The position numbers and the translations under genes are program-made. From an uncultured Lachnospiraceae bacterium (GTDB taxonomy: Bacteria; Bacillota; Clostridia; Lachnospirales; Lachnospiraceae): a DNA stretch of 32,367 bases. The stretch lies in contig CANQHZ010000040.1 in the NCBI GenBank assembly GCA_947623805.1, positions 1-32,367 on the forward strand. Direction: 5' to 3'. This document shows, one piece after another, positions 22,950 through 31,017 of the stretch (position 1 is its first letter; every line of letters begins with the position of its first letter). The notes under the pieces are model-generated. The model had not been told where the DNA came from. It did no database searches and was given only the letters and a program-made list of their open reading frames with translations.

Positions 22950-24203
22950 TTAAACAAATCCTTTGTATACCTGCTCGTAATTTCTTTGCAGTTTCTGGTA
23001 TGTGGTAAGCGCCGCATCAGCTTTTTGCGATGCTTTTTCTATTATTTCTTTGTAATTTTTCAGGAATGTGTCAGCCACTATGCCGTCATATTTTCCCGAA
23101 ACTATGCCTTCGTTCAAATCGTTTATAATCTCCTCGTCGGTATAAGCAGGTCTGTAAGGCTTTTCCCTGCGCGAATTTACCACTGACTCCGCCACCTGCA
23201 AAATAGCCTGTCTGGTGTCCATCACGCCGCCCTTTAACGCATTTGGATAGCCTGAACCGTCAAAACGCTCATGATGGGCCGTAGCTATCGCCACAATTCG
23301 GTCTGAAATCCTTCCCTTTAAGGTATTGCCCGTTATCTCGACATGCGTGCGGATTAAGTTCTTTTCCTCCTCGCTCAGCACTCTGGGCGCGTTCAAAAGC
23401 TCCCGCGGCATCTTGAGCATACCTATGTCATGGAGCAGCGCCGCATAATAGATTTCATTCTTGTCAACCTCGCTTATGCGCATCTTGCGTCCAAGCTCCC
23501 TGCATATATATATAATGGCGGTCGTGTTTGAAACAATCTCCTCATCCTTTAAGCCCGTGCAGTACATAAGCATTTTGAGGTATTTATCCTTCTCGTCATC
23601 TGACAAGAGCACATATTCCAGACTGTCGTAAAAATCATCCTTGTAGCTTACATCGCGAAGCTTTGTAATGATGTCATATTTGTCTATAGCCTCTTTTATA
23701 AGACTGCACGCCTCGGGGTGAAATTTTGTCCCTGAATACTGGTCTATGACATTGTAATCAAACTTATCGCCGAACGCTTTCTGCCAGACATCTATTATCT
23801 CGGCTACTTTCAAAAGCTCCAGCTCGAAACGATAGCGATAGTCAAGGTCCTTTGTCTTTGTATAGTCCACATGGTGATAGAGTATCATCTTTGACTGCTC
23901 CTCAAGGGGCGAGAGATACTTCAAAAAGAGGTATCCGTATACCGAATGGGGCTCCGGCTTTTTCGCCTCATAGGTAAGCTGCATGCGCACATCGTCCGTC
24001 TTGTACGCGCCTATGTCGTGAAGCAGGGCAAGCACCATGAAATCCGCTATCTCATACTTTTCATAGCCGCCTCTGCACTCAAGCAGCTTGGACATAATGT
24101 AACTTACGCGCCTGCTGTGATGCGCCACGCCCTTGTTCATCAGCCTTAGCGTCTGATATATCAACAGACACATATTCTTACTTGTAATATACTCTACCGC
24201 CAT
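22950..24203 (-). CDS. Tandem HD / HD-GYP domain phosphodiesterase
   Basis: 417 residues with two HD domains. The first carries H62/D63 (LLHDIGAYKTD) and HHVDYT; the second carries H258/D259 (LLHDIGMLKMP) and HHERFDGSGYP at 310-320, the HD-GYP signature of cyclic-di-GMP hydrolases. There is no receiver or membrane domain. ATG 24203 has GGAGGGAAAAGCG just before it. The gene is 12 bases downstream of the GNAT gene, in a likely operon ldhA-GNAT-HD-GYP-yesL. Confidence 0.9.
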   Translation of the reverse strand: MAVEYITSKNMCLLIYQTLRLMNKGVAHHSRRVSYIMSKLLECRGGYEKYEIADFMVLALLHDIGAYKTDDVRMQLTYEAKKPEPHSVYGYLFLKYLSPLEEQSKMILYHHVDYTKTKDLDYRYRFELELLKVAEIIDVWQKAFGDKFDYNVIDQYSGTKFHPEACSLIKEAIDKYDIITKLRDVSYKDDFYDSLEYVLLSDDEKDKYLKMLMYCTGLKDEEIVSNTTAIIYICRELGRKMRISEVDKNEIYYAALLHDIGMLKMPRELLNAPRVLSEEEKNLIRTHVEITGNTLKGRISDRIVAIATAHHERFDGSGYPNALKGGVMDTRQAILQVAESVVNSRREKPYRPAYTDEEIINDLNEGIVSGKYDGIVADTFLKNYKEIIEKASQKADAALTTYQKLQRNYEQVYKGFV

Positions 24204-24215
24204 CGCTTTTCCCTC

Positions 24216-24740
24216 CTAGTTTTTATTAATATTAATGACGCACTCCATCGGGGTGTATCTTATGCCGTCATTAGTTTCTTCCTCGTTCGTGTCGTAAAAA
24301 CCGACCTTATGATAAAAGCCTACCGCATATGGAGCGGCGTTGACCGTCATGCGGCTGTACCCCTCCTCGTTGAGCACATAATCGCCCACGTACTCTATAA
24401 GCTGCCTGCCCACGCCCATTTTGTGATATTTCCAGTCTACAAAAAGCAGCGAAATGTGGGTGCGGTTTCTCAGGCTTATCATTCCTATCATTTTATCGCG
24501 GTCAAACGCGCCGAAAAGCTGGTACTCGCCCATTATAAACATTTTATAGAGGACCGCGTCATTGATAAAATCCTGAAAGCTCTGCACTCCCTTGGGCGTA
24601 TAGTCCGCGGCCTCAAACAGCATAAATGTGCGCCACGCAAGAGACATAGCATCCGCCCACTCGTCGCGCCAAACCGGTCTGACAGTTATTTTCATCGGCC
24701 TTATTATATTATGGCGCATCAGTGTATGTCTGTTTTCCAT
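24216..24740 (-). CDS. GNAT family N-acetyltransferase
   Basis: 174 residues. The acetyl-CoA site is VDWKYHKMGVGRQLIEYVGD (about 115-134), with the preceding HISLLFVDW strand and the later NAAPYAVGFYHKVGFYD of the C-terminal GNAT half. The substrate is unknown. ATGs at 24740 and eight codons in are both possible; GGAG lies 12 bases upstream of the first. It is followed closely by the HD-GYP gene. Confidence 0.88.
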   Translation of the reverse strand: MENRHTLMRHNIIRPMKITVRPVWRDEWADAMSLAWRTFMLFEAADYTPKGVQSFQDFINDAVLYKMFIMGEYQLFGAFDRDKMIGMISLRNRTHISLLFVDWKYHKMGVGRQLIEYVGDYVLNEEGYSRMTVNAAPYAVGFYHKVGFYDTNEEETNDGIRYTPMECVININKN

Positions 24741-24765
24741 TGTAATAAAAATCTCCTTGTTGCTT

Positions 24766-25752
24766 CTATTGTTCTGTCACCTCATTTTTTAGCTCAAGTC
24801 CTTTTTGGACAGCATCGGCGTTTTCCAGCGTGACCTCGGCTATGGCGCGGACCGCCTCTTTTGTGAAAAATCCCATGTGGGAGGTAATCAACACATTTGG
24901 AAAAGTTGACAACCGCGCAAGATTTTCATCATCTATTATATCGTTTGAGCGGTCTTCATAAAATACGCCGCCCTCCTCGTCGTACACATCAAGTCCGACC
25001 CCGGCAAATTTTTTCTGCAAAAGCCCCTCTATCAAGTCCTCCGTGCGTATCAAATCGCCGCGTGAGGTATTTATCAGAAACACTCCGTCTTTCATAAGCT
25101 CTATAGTCTTTGCCTCCACTATATGCTTTGTCTCCGGAGTGAGAGGACAGTGGAGTGTGATGACGTCCGATTTTTTGAATACGTTTTCAATAGTGTCGTA
25201 AGCTATATCCAGATTGTCGTTTGGGTATGGGTCGTAGGCGATTATATCCATGCCAAAGCCTTTCAATATGCGTATCATCGCCTGTCCGATGCGTCCGGTA
25301 CCGATTACTCCCGCCGTCTTGCCGTGCAAATCCGTACCCATAAAACCGTTTATATTCATATTGAAGTCCCGCGTCCTTGTAAACGCCCTGTGTGTATGCC
25401 TGTTTACCGTGAGCAGCAGCGCCATCGCAAATTCCGCTACTGCCTCGGGTGAATAGCTCGGCACTCTCAGCACGTGAATGCCGTTTTTAGTCGCCGCTTT
25501 GATATCTACGTTGTTAAAGCCTGCACATCTTAGCAAAATCGCTGTCACGCCCATCTGAGCCAGCTGCTTTGTCATAGCTTCGTTTATATAGTCGTTTACA
25601 AATATGCATAGTGCGTCATAACCGTTTGCAAGCGACACTGTCTCAGCATTGCAGGGAACCTCAAAAAAGTGAATTTCCATGCCGTAATCATGGCTCATCG
25701 GCTCAAAGTATATCCTATCGTAAGGTTTTGTCGAATAAAATGCAATTTTCAT
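24766..25752 (-). CDS. ldhA: D-isomer-specific 2-hydroxyacid dehydrogenase, D-lactate dehydrogenase type
   Basis: Reduces pyruvate to D-lactate with NADH during fermentation; cytoplasmic. 328 residues. NAD-binding GTGRIG is at 151-156, and the catalytic residues R231 (NTSRG), E260 (DVYDEE) and H292 (SHMGFFT) are present. The N-terminus (FYSTKPYDRIYFE) and the EGGVFYEDRSN stretch match the LdhA subgroup rather than phosphoglycerate dehydrogenase. GGAGG lies before the ATG. It leads the minus-strand group with the GNAT and HD-GYP genes. Confidence 0.92.
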   Translation of the reverse strand: MKIAFYSTKPYDRIYFEPMSHDYGMEIHFFEVPCNAETVSLANGYDALCIFVNDYINEAMTKQLAQMGVTAILLRCAGFNNVDIKAATKNGIHVLRVPSYSPEAVAEFAMALLLTVNRHTHRAFTRTRDFNMNINGFMGTDLHGKTAGVIGTGRIGQAMIRILKGFGMDIIAYDPYPNDNLDIAYDTIENVFKKSDVITLHCPLTPETKHIVEAKTIELMKDGVFLINTSRGDLIRTEDLIEGLLQKKFAGVGLDVYDEEGGVFYEDRSNDIIDDENLARLSTFPNVLITSHMGFFTKEAVRAIAEVTLENADAVQKGLELKNEVTEQ

Positions 25753-25921
25753 ATTTCTGCCTCCATTATCATTATATCATTAATTGATAGTATCTGTCCG
25801 GCCGCGCTGTCCGCAGGGCCTTTCTGAAATTTTACTTTCAATAAATAATATTTTATGTAACAACGGCAGAAAGTATAGATTGATTATATCACATTTTTTC
25901 GGGGTGCGCCACATAAGCCGC

Positions 25922-25949
25922 AAAAAAGGCGCCGCTTTTGCGCGACACC
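25922..25949 (-). terminator. Intrinsic terminator of the HPr-like gene
   Basis: On the minus strand GGUGUCGC pairs with GCGGCGCC (two wobbles) around a 6-base loop and is followed by six T residues (25922-25927). Confidence 0.75.
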
Positions 25950-26009
25950 TTGTAAAACCAGTACAACCGACCATTAATCTGATGACTGCCTGCTCCGCGT
26001 CCGCTCACA

Positions 26010-26264
26010 TTAGCTGCATATAAGAAACTTCTCCAGTGAATCAACTGCGTCAGCCTCGTCATTTCCGTCCGCGGATATTACCACATTCATGCCCGCAGAG
26101 GGATTAAAAGCTATAATGCCCATAATGCTCTTGGCGTTAATCCTGTACTTATCGTACTCAAGCAGAACCTCGCTCTTATACTGGCTGGCTATCTGCACTA
26201 TCTCCGCCAATGGATGCTCATATTTCTTATCAATGTCTTTTACAGTCACTTCTCTTTTAATCAC
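26010..26264 (-). CDS. HPr-like protein lacking His15 but keeping Ser46 (Crh-like)
   Basis: 84 residues from GTG 26264, with GGAGG 7 bases upstream; the TTG at 26282 overlaps that site. The HPr fold is clear from AEIVQIASQYKSEVLLE and INAKSIMGIIAF. Counting from the GTG, family positions line up exactly: residue 15, the His phosphorylated by Enzyme I, is Tyr (KKYEHPLAE), Arg17 is His, Pro18 is kept, and Ser46 (AKSIMG), the HPr-kinase target, is kept. It therefore cannot take part in PTS transfer by the normal route but could still act as a Ser46-phosphorylated corepressor of catabolite control, as Crh does in Bacillus (where residue 15 is Gln). Whether H17 substitutes is unknown. Confidence 0.82.
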   Translation of the reverse strand: MIKREVTVKDIDKKYEHPLAEIVQIASQYKSEVLLEYDKYRINAKSIMGIIAFNPSAGMNVVISADGNDEADAVDSLEKFLICS

Positions 26265-26310
26265 CTTGATACCTCCGTACAATAGTCAAAACAAAACAAA
26301 TATCTCAATT

Positions 26311-26325
26311 TAAGATTTAATCTTA
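26311..26325. promoter_or_regulatory. Palindrome upstream of the HPr-like gene
   Basis: TAAGATTTAATCTTA is a perfect 7+1+7 palindrome 47 bases before the HPr-like start. It may be an operator, but the region is AT-rich and no clear promoter is visible. Confidence 0.3.
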
Positions 26326-26416
26326 TGCTTATATCTTAAAACTATTCTATTTTCCGTCTTTTATATAAAAAAGTCAATATTTTTTTATAAATTTTGTTCA
26401 AAAAAATTTATCTTTC

Positions 26417-28858
26417 TTATTTTAAATACTTAACGAGTATCTTCTGCAGCACGTCAACATCAAGAGGCTTTGTCATATAATCATCAAAACCTTTGTTTAT
26501 ATACTCCTCCCTGACACCCACCACGGCGTTCGCCGTAAGCACTACTATCGGGGTCGCGTAATTGGCGCCGTCTTTCTCGCTTTTTATATGCTCCATTAGC
26601 TCCGTGCCGCTCATCTCCGGCATCATGTCATCTGTGAGTATCAAATCAAACTTTTCTGTGCGCAGCGTTTCCAATGCCTCTTTGCCGTTTGTCGCTCTGC
26701 CTACTGTGATTTCAAGCATTTCAAGTATTGAGGCGATAACCTCCAAATTCATGTCATTGTCATCAACCACACATATCGTTTTGCCGTTAAATCTCATGTT
26801 TTCTAAGCTTTCCAACGTTTCCTCCTCTTTTTCGTTGCAAAGACGCTCAAAACGTTTTTTGTAATCGCCTATCGGTTCGGACGAGACTACTTTCTGCGGT
26901 ATCGATACCATAAAGCTAGTGCCCTTGCCATACTCGCTCTCGACCTCGATTTTGCCGCCCATAATCTTTATAAGCTGAGATGTGATGCTAAGCCCAAGAC
27001 CCGTGCCCTCTATGCTCCTGTTCTTCTCTCTGTCAAGACGCTCAAACTCGACAAACAGCTTTGAACGTTCATCCTCCTTTATACCGATGCCGCTGTCTGA
27101 AACTTGTATATTCAGGTTTATGTCCTCACGCTCGTCCAGATATTGCGACGGATATGATGTATTCACATTAAGCTCAATCCAGCCATTTTCCGTGTATTTC
27201 ACGGCGTTTGTCATGAGATTGAGGATTATCTGCTTTATGCGGACCTCATCGCCGCGCAGGACATCGGGCATTTCCTTGTCAATATTCAGCCTGAACTCAA
27301 GCCCCTTTTCCACTGCCCTGACCTGTGTCATCAGGACAACATCATTTAGGGCGGAAGAAAGCGAGTAAGTTGAATTTATTATATCCATCTTACCTGTCTC
27401 TATCTTTGAAAAGTCAAGCACGTCGTTTATCAGCGCGAGGAGAGAATTGCTGGCGCTCTGGATATTGACGGAATATTTGCGTATCTGCTCGATATCTGTC
27501 TCGTGCATTATCAGCTCATTCATGCCGATAACGGCGTTGAGCGGTGTCCTGATTTCATGCGACATGTGCGAGAGAAAACGGCTTTTTTGCTCGCTTGCGT
27601 CCTCCGCCTCCTGCTTGTCGCGCTGCATAAGCACGAGGTCAGCCTCCTCGCGCATTTTTCTGAACTCGGAATTGCTCTGCACGGTCCATAAAAGCATACA
27701 TAATCCAAATACCACCAATCCGTAGCCAAAAAGCATAGAGGCGGGATAGATAAGCCCTTCCCAGTATCCGAATATGCTTGCCGCCGCTGTAGCGCAGATT
27801 GATAGGTAGCCTATGACAACATACGGACTTGGCAGCATTTTTTCCTGCACAAAGCTGATAAAGCAGCACACGATGGCAACTCCTATCAGTATATGCACGT
27901 ACATATATGAGTTTGCTATATTATATGCCACTGTGACATATCCTATGATGCTTGACAGAGTTATCACAAAGTTTATCAGGGCAAGTATCTCATAGCGCTT
28001 ATGCCCCGGGAAAAACGCATACTGCGTATACAGTATAAACGGAATGGGCAGCATCAAAAGTGATACGCAGCCAAGCCAGTTGGTAAACGCCATGCGCTCG
28101 AGATATATCTCCATGCAGCCGCTATCCATGCTTATGTAAATCATTGCCGTTATGAGAAATATTATGAGCCATTTGAGGGCGCTTTCACCCTGAGCCCTTT
28201 CATCAAGAAAGAGCGAATGTCTTGTCATCATGGCAAGCACGGTCAAAATCGCCGCAAACACGCACGCCATGATGTTTGGCATCGCTTTTTGCAGTATGTA
28301 ATGCGAGAGCGCGTATCTGTCGCCCAGAGAAAAAAACTGCACTATAAAATAGGAAGTTTTTTCTACGGAAAGCTCAAGCGTTATCTCATCGCCCGCCTTT
28401 AAGCCACCTGCGGGAAACTGGTGCAGCATGTACATTCTGACTGTGTATGCCTTATACTGCTCCTGGAGGGTTTTCTCATAGTACAGCTCATCATTTACGT
28501 AAAACTTCACATGCTGCGCCCTGACGCGAAAGCATATGTAATCTTCCTCCTCCGGCGTAAAATCAAGTGTCTTTTTTATTTTTATATGATTGTCATGCGA
28601 GTCTAAGCGCAGGTAGTGTTCACTGTGCGGAACTATCTGAGTGGTTTCATCGACCGTGCCGTCATCATTGACGTACTGCCATCCGTCCCCAAACCACACG
28701 TCATTGTTCGCAAGCGCTTTGAAATGCCTCTGTACAGGCGAATTTATAAATATCCACAACGTCACTACTGCCACAAACGCAAGGAAAAAGTAATATGCAA
28801 CGCTGAACAGAAATTTTTTGTCATAATTAATAATCTTATTAATAAAGTTTTTATACAT
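26417..28858 (-). CDS. Hybrid sensor histidine kinase with multi-pass membrane sensor
   Basis: 813 residues from ATG 28858, chosen because AAAGGCGG lies 8 bases upstream and a promoter -10 sits next to the alternative ATG at 28885. Order: one transmembrane segment (about 18-38), an extracytoplasmic domain of ~150 residues, about seven hydrophobic segments (about 190-395), a coiled linker, HisKA with the phospho-acceptor in FLSHMSHEIRTPLN (H434), HATPase_c with DSGIGI and GTGLGLS, and a C-terminal receiver whose phospho-acceptor is the first Asp of LTDDMMPEMSG. The layout resembles 7TM-DISM-type sensors. It lies 140 bases downstream of a LytTR regulator gene, with its own promoter. The signal is unknown. 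Confidence 0.92.
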   Translation of the reverse strand: MYKNFINKIINYDKKFLFSVAYYFFLAFVAVVTLWIFINSPVQRHFKALANNDVWFGDGWQYVNDDGTVDETTQIVPHSEHYLRLDSHDNHIKIKKTLDFTPEEEDYICFRVRAQHVKFYVNDELYYEKTLQEQYKAYTVRMYMLHQFPAGGLKAGDEITLELSVEKTSYFIVQFFSLGDRYALSHYILQKAMPNIMACVFAAILTVLAMMTRHSLFLDERAQGESALKWLIIFLITAMIYISMDSGCMEIYLERMAFTNWLGCVSLLMLPIPFILYTQYAFFPGHKRYEILALINFVITLSSIIGYVTVAYNIANSYMYVHILIGVAIVCCFISFVQEKMLPSPYVVIGYLSICATAAASIFGYWEGLIYPASMLFGYGLVVFGLCMLLWTVQSNSEFRKMREEADLVLMQRDKQEAEDASEQKSRFLSHMSHEIRTPLNAVIGMNELIMHETDIEQIRKYSVNIQSASNSLLALINDVLDFSKIETGKMDIINSTYSLSSALNDVVLMTQVRAVEKGLEFRLNIDKEMPDVLRGDEVRIKQIILNLMTNAVKYTENGWIELNVNTSYPSQYLDEREDINLNIQVSDSGIGIKEDERSKLFVEFERLDREKNRSIEGTGLGLSITSQLIKIMGGKIEVESEYGKGTSFMVSIPQKVVSSEPIGDYKKRFERLCNEKEEETLESLENMRFNGKTICVVDDNDMNLEVIASILEMLEITVGRATNGKEALETLRTEKFDLILTDDMMPEMSGTELMEHIKSEKDGANYATPIVVLTANAVVGVREEYINKGFDDYMTKPLDVDVLQKILVKYLK

Positions 28859-28895
28859 AGCCGACGCCGCCTTTGCGATTACCATAATTATATAG

Positions 28896-28904
28896 ATTAT
28901 AGCA
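28896..28904 (-). promoter_or_regulatory. Extended -10 promoter of the hybrid kinase gene
   Basis: On the minus strand TGCTATAAT is a perfect extended -10 about 38 bases before ATG 28858. It argues against translation from the ATG at 28885, which would be almost leaderless. Confidence 0.5.
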
Positions 28905-28974
28905 TATATTACCGACTTTTTGGTAGTCCCTTGCGAATATTTATTTTTTTCTTAAAATCTTAGACATAACAATA

Positions 28975-29007
28975 GCGCGACTGCTGTCATTTCTACCGCA
29001 GCCGCGC
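28975..29007 (-). terminator. Hairpin downstream of the LytTR response regulator
   Basis: GCGCGACTGC (28975-28984) and GCAGCCGCGC (28998-29007) form a 10-bp stem that is intact, with one G-U pair, on the minus strand. A modest T-rich stretch follows. Confidence 0.5.
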
Positions 29008-29024
29008 CTGTGTATGCGCGTTTA

Positions 29025-29777
29025 TTATTTTTCGCACCGCCAATATGCCATTATGCACTCTCTCACCTGCTTATATCTTGGACGGCTTATCTTGAGCGTG
29101 TCGCCGTTTCGCATTACAACCTCCTCTTTTTTGCACGAGGCTATGTGTGCCATATTCGCAATACAGCCTTTATCAATGTATATAAATTCAGGCGAGTCCA
29201 GCTCATCCATAATTATCGAAAGTGTTTTCCTCACCTTAGTCTCTCCGTGTCTGTGGTGTATTGTCAGATATTTGCTGTACTTAGTGATATAATAAATATC
29301 TCTGTACAAAATCTTTTCTATATTTGATACGCTTTCAATTACATATACCCGATTGTCCAAAAGGTCAAGTTTGGGAAGTAAATGGTCGTATGCCTCCGGC
29401 AGCTTATCAAAAAGCTGGCGTTTTGAGATATACCTGGATGCACCTACCTCAAACGCCGATAGCGCATACTGCATATGATTTGTCACAAACGCGATAAACG
29501 CATCGGGATAGCAGCCTTTTATTTCCTTTGCTATTTCAAGTCCTGACTTTTCCGGCATTTCTACATCAAGCAAATATATATCGTAGTATTTTCCCTCTTT
29601 AATCTGCTCCATGAGATGTCCGCCGCTTTTATACATTTCAATTTCGTACCTATAGCCTTTGTGTTTTTCAAAATATTTGTTGCTTACGTCACGTATAAGC
29701 TCCGCATCCGCCGCCATATCGTCAATTATTGCAATATGGCAGCTTTTTGTCTGTTCTTCCAATTTCATATCCTTCAT
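29025..29777 (-). CDS. AgrA/LytR-type response regulator (receiver + LytTR)
   Basis: 250 residues. Receiver domain about 13-130 with D19/D20, phospho-acceptor D71 (LLDVEMPEKSG), T99 and K119, all intact. LytTR DNA-binding domain about 150-245 (ILYRDIYYITKYSKYLTIHH, EFIYIDKGCIANMAHI, VVMRNGDTLKISRPRYKQV). The arrangement matches AgrA-like regulators that are usually paired with HPK10-type kinases; the nearby kinase is instead a hybrid HPK1-type, so pairing is uncertain. It follows the unknown 180-residue protein by 29 bases in the same operon. Confidence 0.92.
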   Translation of the reverse strand: MKDMKLEEQTKSCHIAIIDDMAADAELIRDVSNKYFEKHKGYRYEIEMYKSGGHLMEQIKEGKYYDIYLLDVEMPEKSGLEIAKEIKGCYPDAFIAFVTNHMQYALSAFEVGASRYISKRQLFDKLPEAYDHLLPKLDLLDNRVYVIESVSNIEKILYRDIYYITKYSKYLTIHHRHGETKVRKTLSIIMDELDSPEFIYIDKGCIANMAHIASCKKEEVVMRNGDTLKISRPRYKQVRECIMAYWRCEK

Positions 29778-29806
29778 TTACTGAACGTGCTTTTGCTCTG
29801 TCTTGC

Positions 29807-30349
29807 TTAATCCTCAAAAACATAAAATTTAAAATTCCTTATATCCCAAAAAAACATTTCCTCATCCGTAATGACAAGCTCATATGTGTCCTGCTCTCCG
29901 GAGTGGCAAGAGTACCTGTATACACCCGTCTGCCTGTTCTTTACTTTCTCTATTATGTCGTCCACTACCTGATTTATCGTCATAGGCGATGCTTTTGAGG
30001 GCTTCCACTTGCCAATCATCGAGCGCACCTGCGTCTTGGTCAGGCTTATCCTTTGTCCGCGCCTAAGCCCGTACAGGTTTTTCATAATGCTTTCCCTATT
30101 GACAACGTTCTCCAATATGGGATTTTTCTTCGGCATCGAAAAGCCTAAATTCATGTATGCCATAATTTCCGCCATCAGCATGTCCTGATACCCCGCATCA
30201 TTCGTGGCATCATACATAAGCGTAATCCACCGCATACTTGCTTCGAGCACATATACTACTGATTTTCCCGTATAATGCAAAACCGAAAAGGTCATCATCA
30301 AGGCATCGGTCATCAACTCCATCTGTGGCGCATCATTAAATAAGTTCAT
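29807..30349 (-). CDS. Hypothetical protein, 180 residues, upstream of the LytTR regulator
   Basis: I do not recognise this protein. It has no signal peptide or membrane segment. The N-terminal ~80 residues are methionine-rich and helical in pattern (LMTDALMMTFSVLH, MLMAEIMAYMNLGF); the middle is basic (GLRRGQRISLTKTQVRSMIGKWKPSK); the C-terminal third looks like a small alpha/beta unit ending in aromatic residues (EMFFWDIRNFKFYVFED). AAAAGGGG precedes the ATG, and a 10-bp hairpin lies just upstream of that. Its place as first gene before an AgrA-type regulator and divergent from an XRE gene suggests a regulatory or sensory role; this is inference. Confidence 0.65.
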   Translation of the reverse strand: MNLFNDAPQMELMTDALMMTFSVLHYTGKSVVYVLEASMRWITLMYDATNDAGYQDMLMAEIMAYMNLGFSMPKKNPILENVVNRESIMKNLYGLRRGQRISLTKTQVRSMIGKWKPSKASPMTINQVVDDIIEKVKNRQTGVYRYSCHSGEQDTYELVITDEEMFFWDIRNFKFYVFED

Positions 30350-30363
30350 TTTACCCCTTTTCT

Positions 30364-30401
30364 GCGTGCCGCATATGAACTATCATAAAAGTGCGGCGCG
30401 C
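30364..30401 (-). promoter_or_regulatory. Leader hairpin before the 180-residue gene
   Basis: GCGTGCCGCA (30364-30373) pairs with TGCGGCGCGC (30392-30401) with one wobble. Inside the loop TATGA/TCATA forms a second short stem. The structure ends about 6 bases before the ribosome binding site on the minus strand, so it could control translation or be an operator. Confidence 0.45.
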
Positions 30402-30438
30402 TACGCATATTTGTAAATGTACTAAGCATTTTATGTAT

Positions 30439-30467
30439 TTCACATTTTCAACTTATGTTGCTAAACT
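30439..30467 (+). promoter_or_regulatory. Promoter of the XRE gene
   Basis: TTCACA (30439-30444, 5/6) and TAAACT (30462-30467, 4/6) are 17 bases apart, upstream of AAGGAG at 30479-30484. Confidence 0.55.
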
Positions 30468-30493
30468 CTTGTTAAATTAAGGAGTGTGAAACT

Positions 30494-30838
30494 GTGGAAA
30501 ACATTGGATTTTTAATTGGTAAGCGCATAACCGGCGCCCGAATAGCTAAGGGCTTAACCCAGGAGCAGCTTGCTGAAAAATGTTCTATTTCCGTCAGCAG
30601 CCTAAGCCGTATTGAGACAGGACACAATATGGCTTCGTTAAAGACATTAAACGTCATCGCAAATGCCCTGGACGTAAACATTGATTATCTGCTCTACGAC
30701 CTTTGTGGAAAGTCAGAAGAACAATGTCTGTCACCGCAAGCGAGGGAAATAGCCGCGCTGTTGGAGAACATGGACGAGGAGGACCGTCAGCTTGCACTCG
30801 ATATCGTCCTCTCTGTCAGCAAGCATCGAAAGCACTAA
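30494..30838 (+). CDS. XRE-family helix-turn-helix regulator
   Basis: 114 residues from GTG 30494 with AAGGAG 9 bases upstream. The HTH_3 domain is at about 8-62 (IGKRITGARIAKGLTQEQLAEK, VSSLSRIETGHNMASLKTLNVIANAL), followed by IDYLL and a helical tail of about 50 residues for dimerisation. It is divergent from the 180-residue/LytTR gene pair and may control it through the 145-base gap, which holds a hairpin and promoter elements. No phage genes are near. Confidence 0.92.
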   Translation: MENIGFLIGKRITGARIAKGLTQEQLAEKCSISVSSLSRIETGHNMASLKTLNVIANALDVNIDYLLYDLCGKSEEQCLSPQAREIAALLENMDEEDRQLALDIVLSVSKHRKH

Positions 30839-30977
30839 GTTATCTGCTGCGCTTTATAAATTTTTGTTTATCGCTGTCATGCTATTACGATACCACATCT
30901 TTAAGATTTGTGAAGTACGTTGTCCCTATTTTGACCTAAATTGTCCTCGTTTTGCATTTTATGAGACAATTAAAATC

Positions 30978-31009
30978 AAAAAACCCCGACTGTGACGTCG
31001 AGGTTTTTT
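30978..31009. terminator. Bidirectional terminator between XRE and anti-sigma genes
   Basis: AAAAAACCCCGAC (30978-30990) pairs with GTCGAGGTTTTTT (30997-31009) around a 6-base loop. T tracts lie on both sides, so it can serve both convergent genes. On the minus strand the single deviation becomes a G-U pair. Confidence 0.82.
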
Positions 31010-31017
31010 GTGGTGTT

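Noticed and set aside
29025-30838. Agr-type quorum-sensing locus
   Set aside because: No AgrB-like peptidase, signal peptide precursor or HPK10 kinase is present; only the regulator is AgrA-like.
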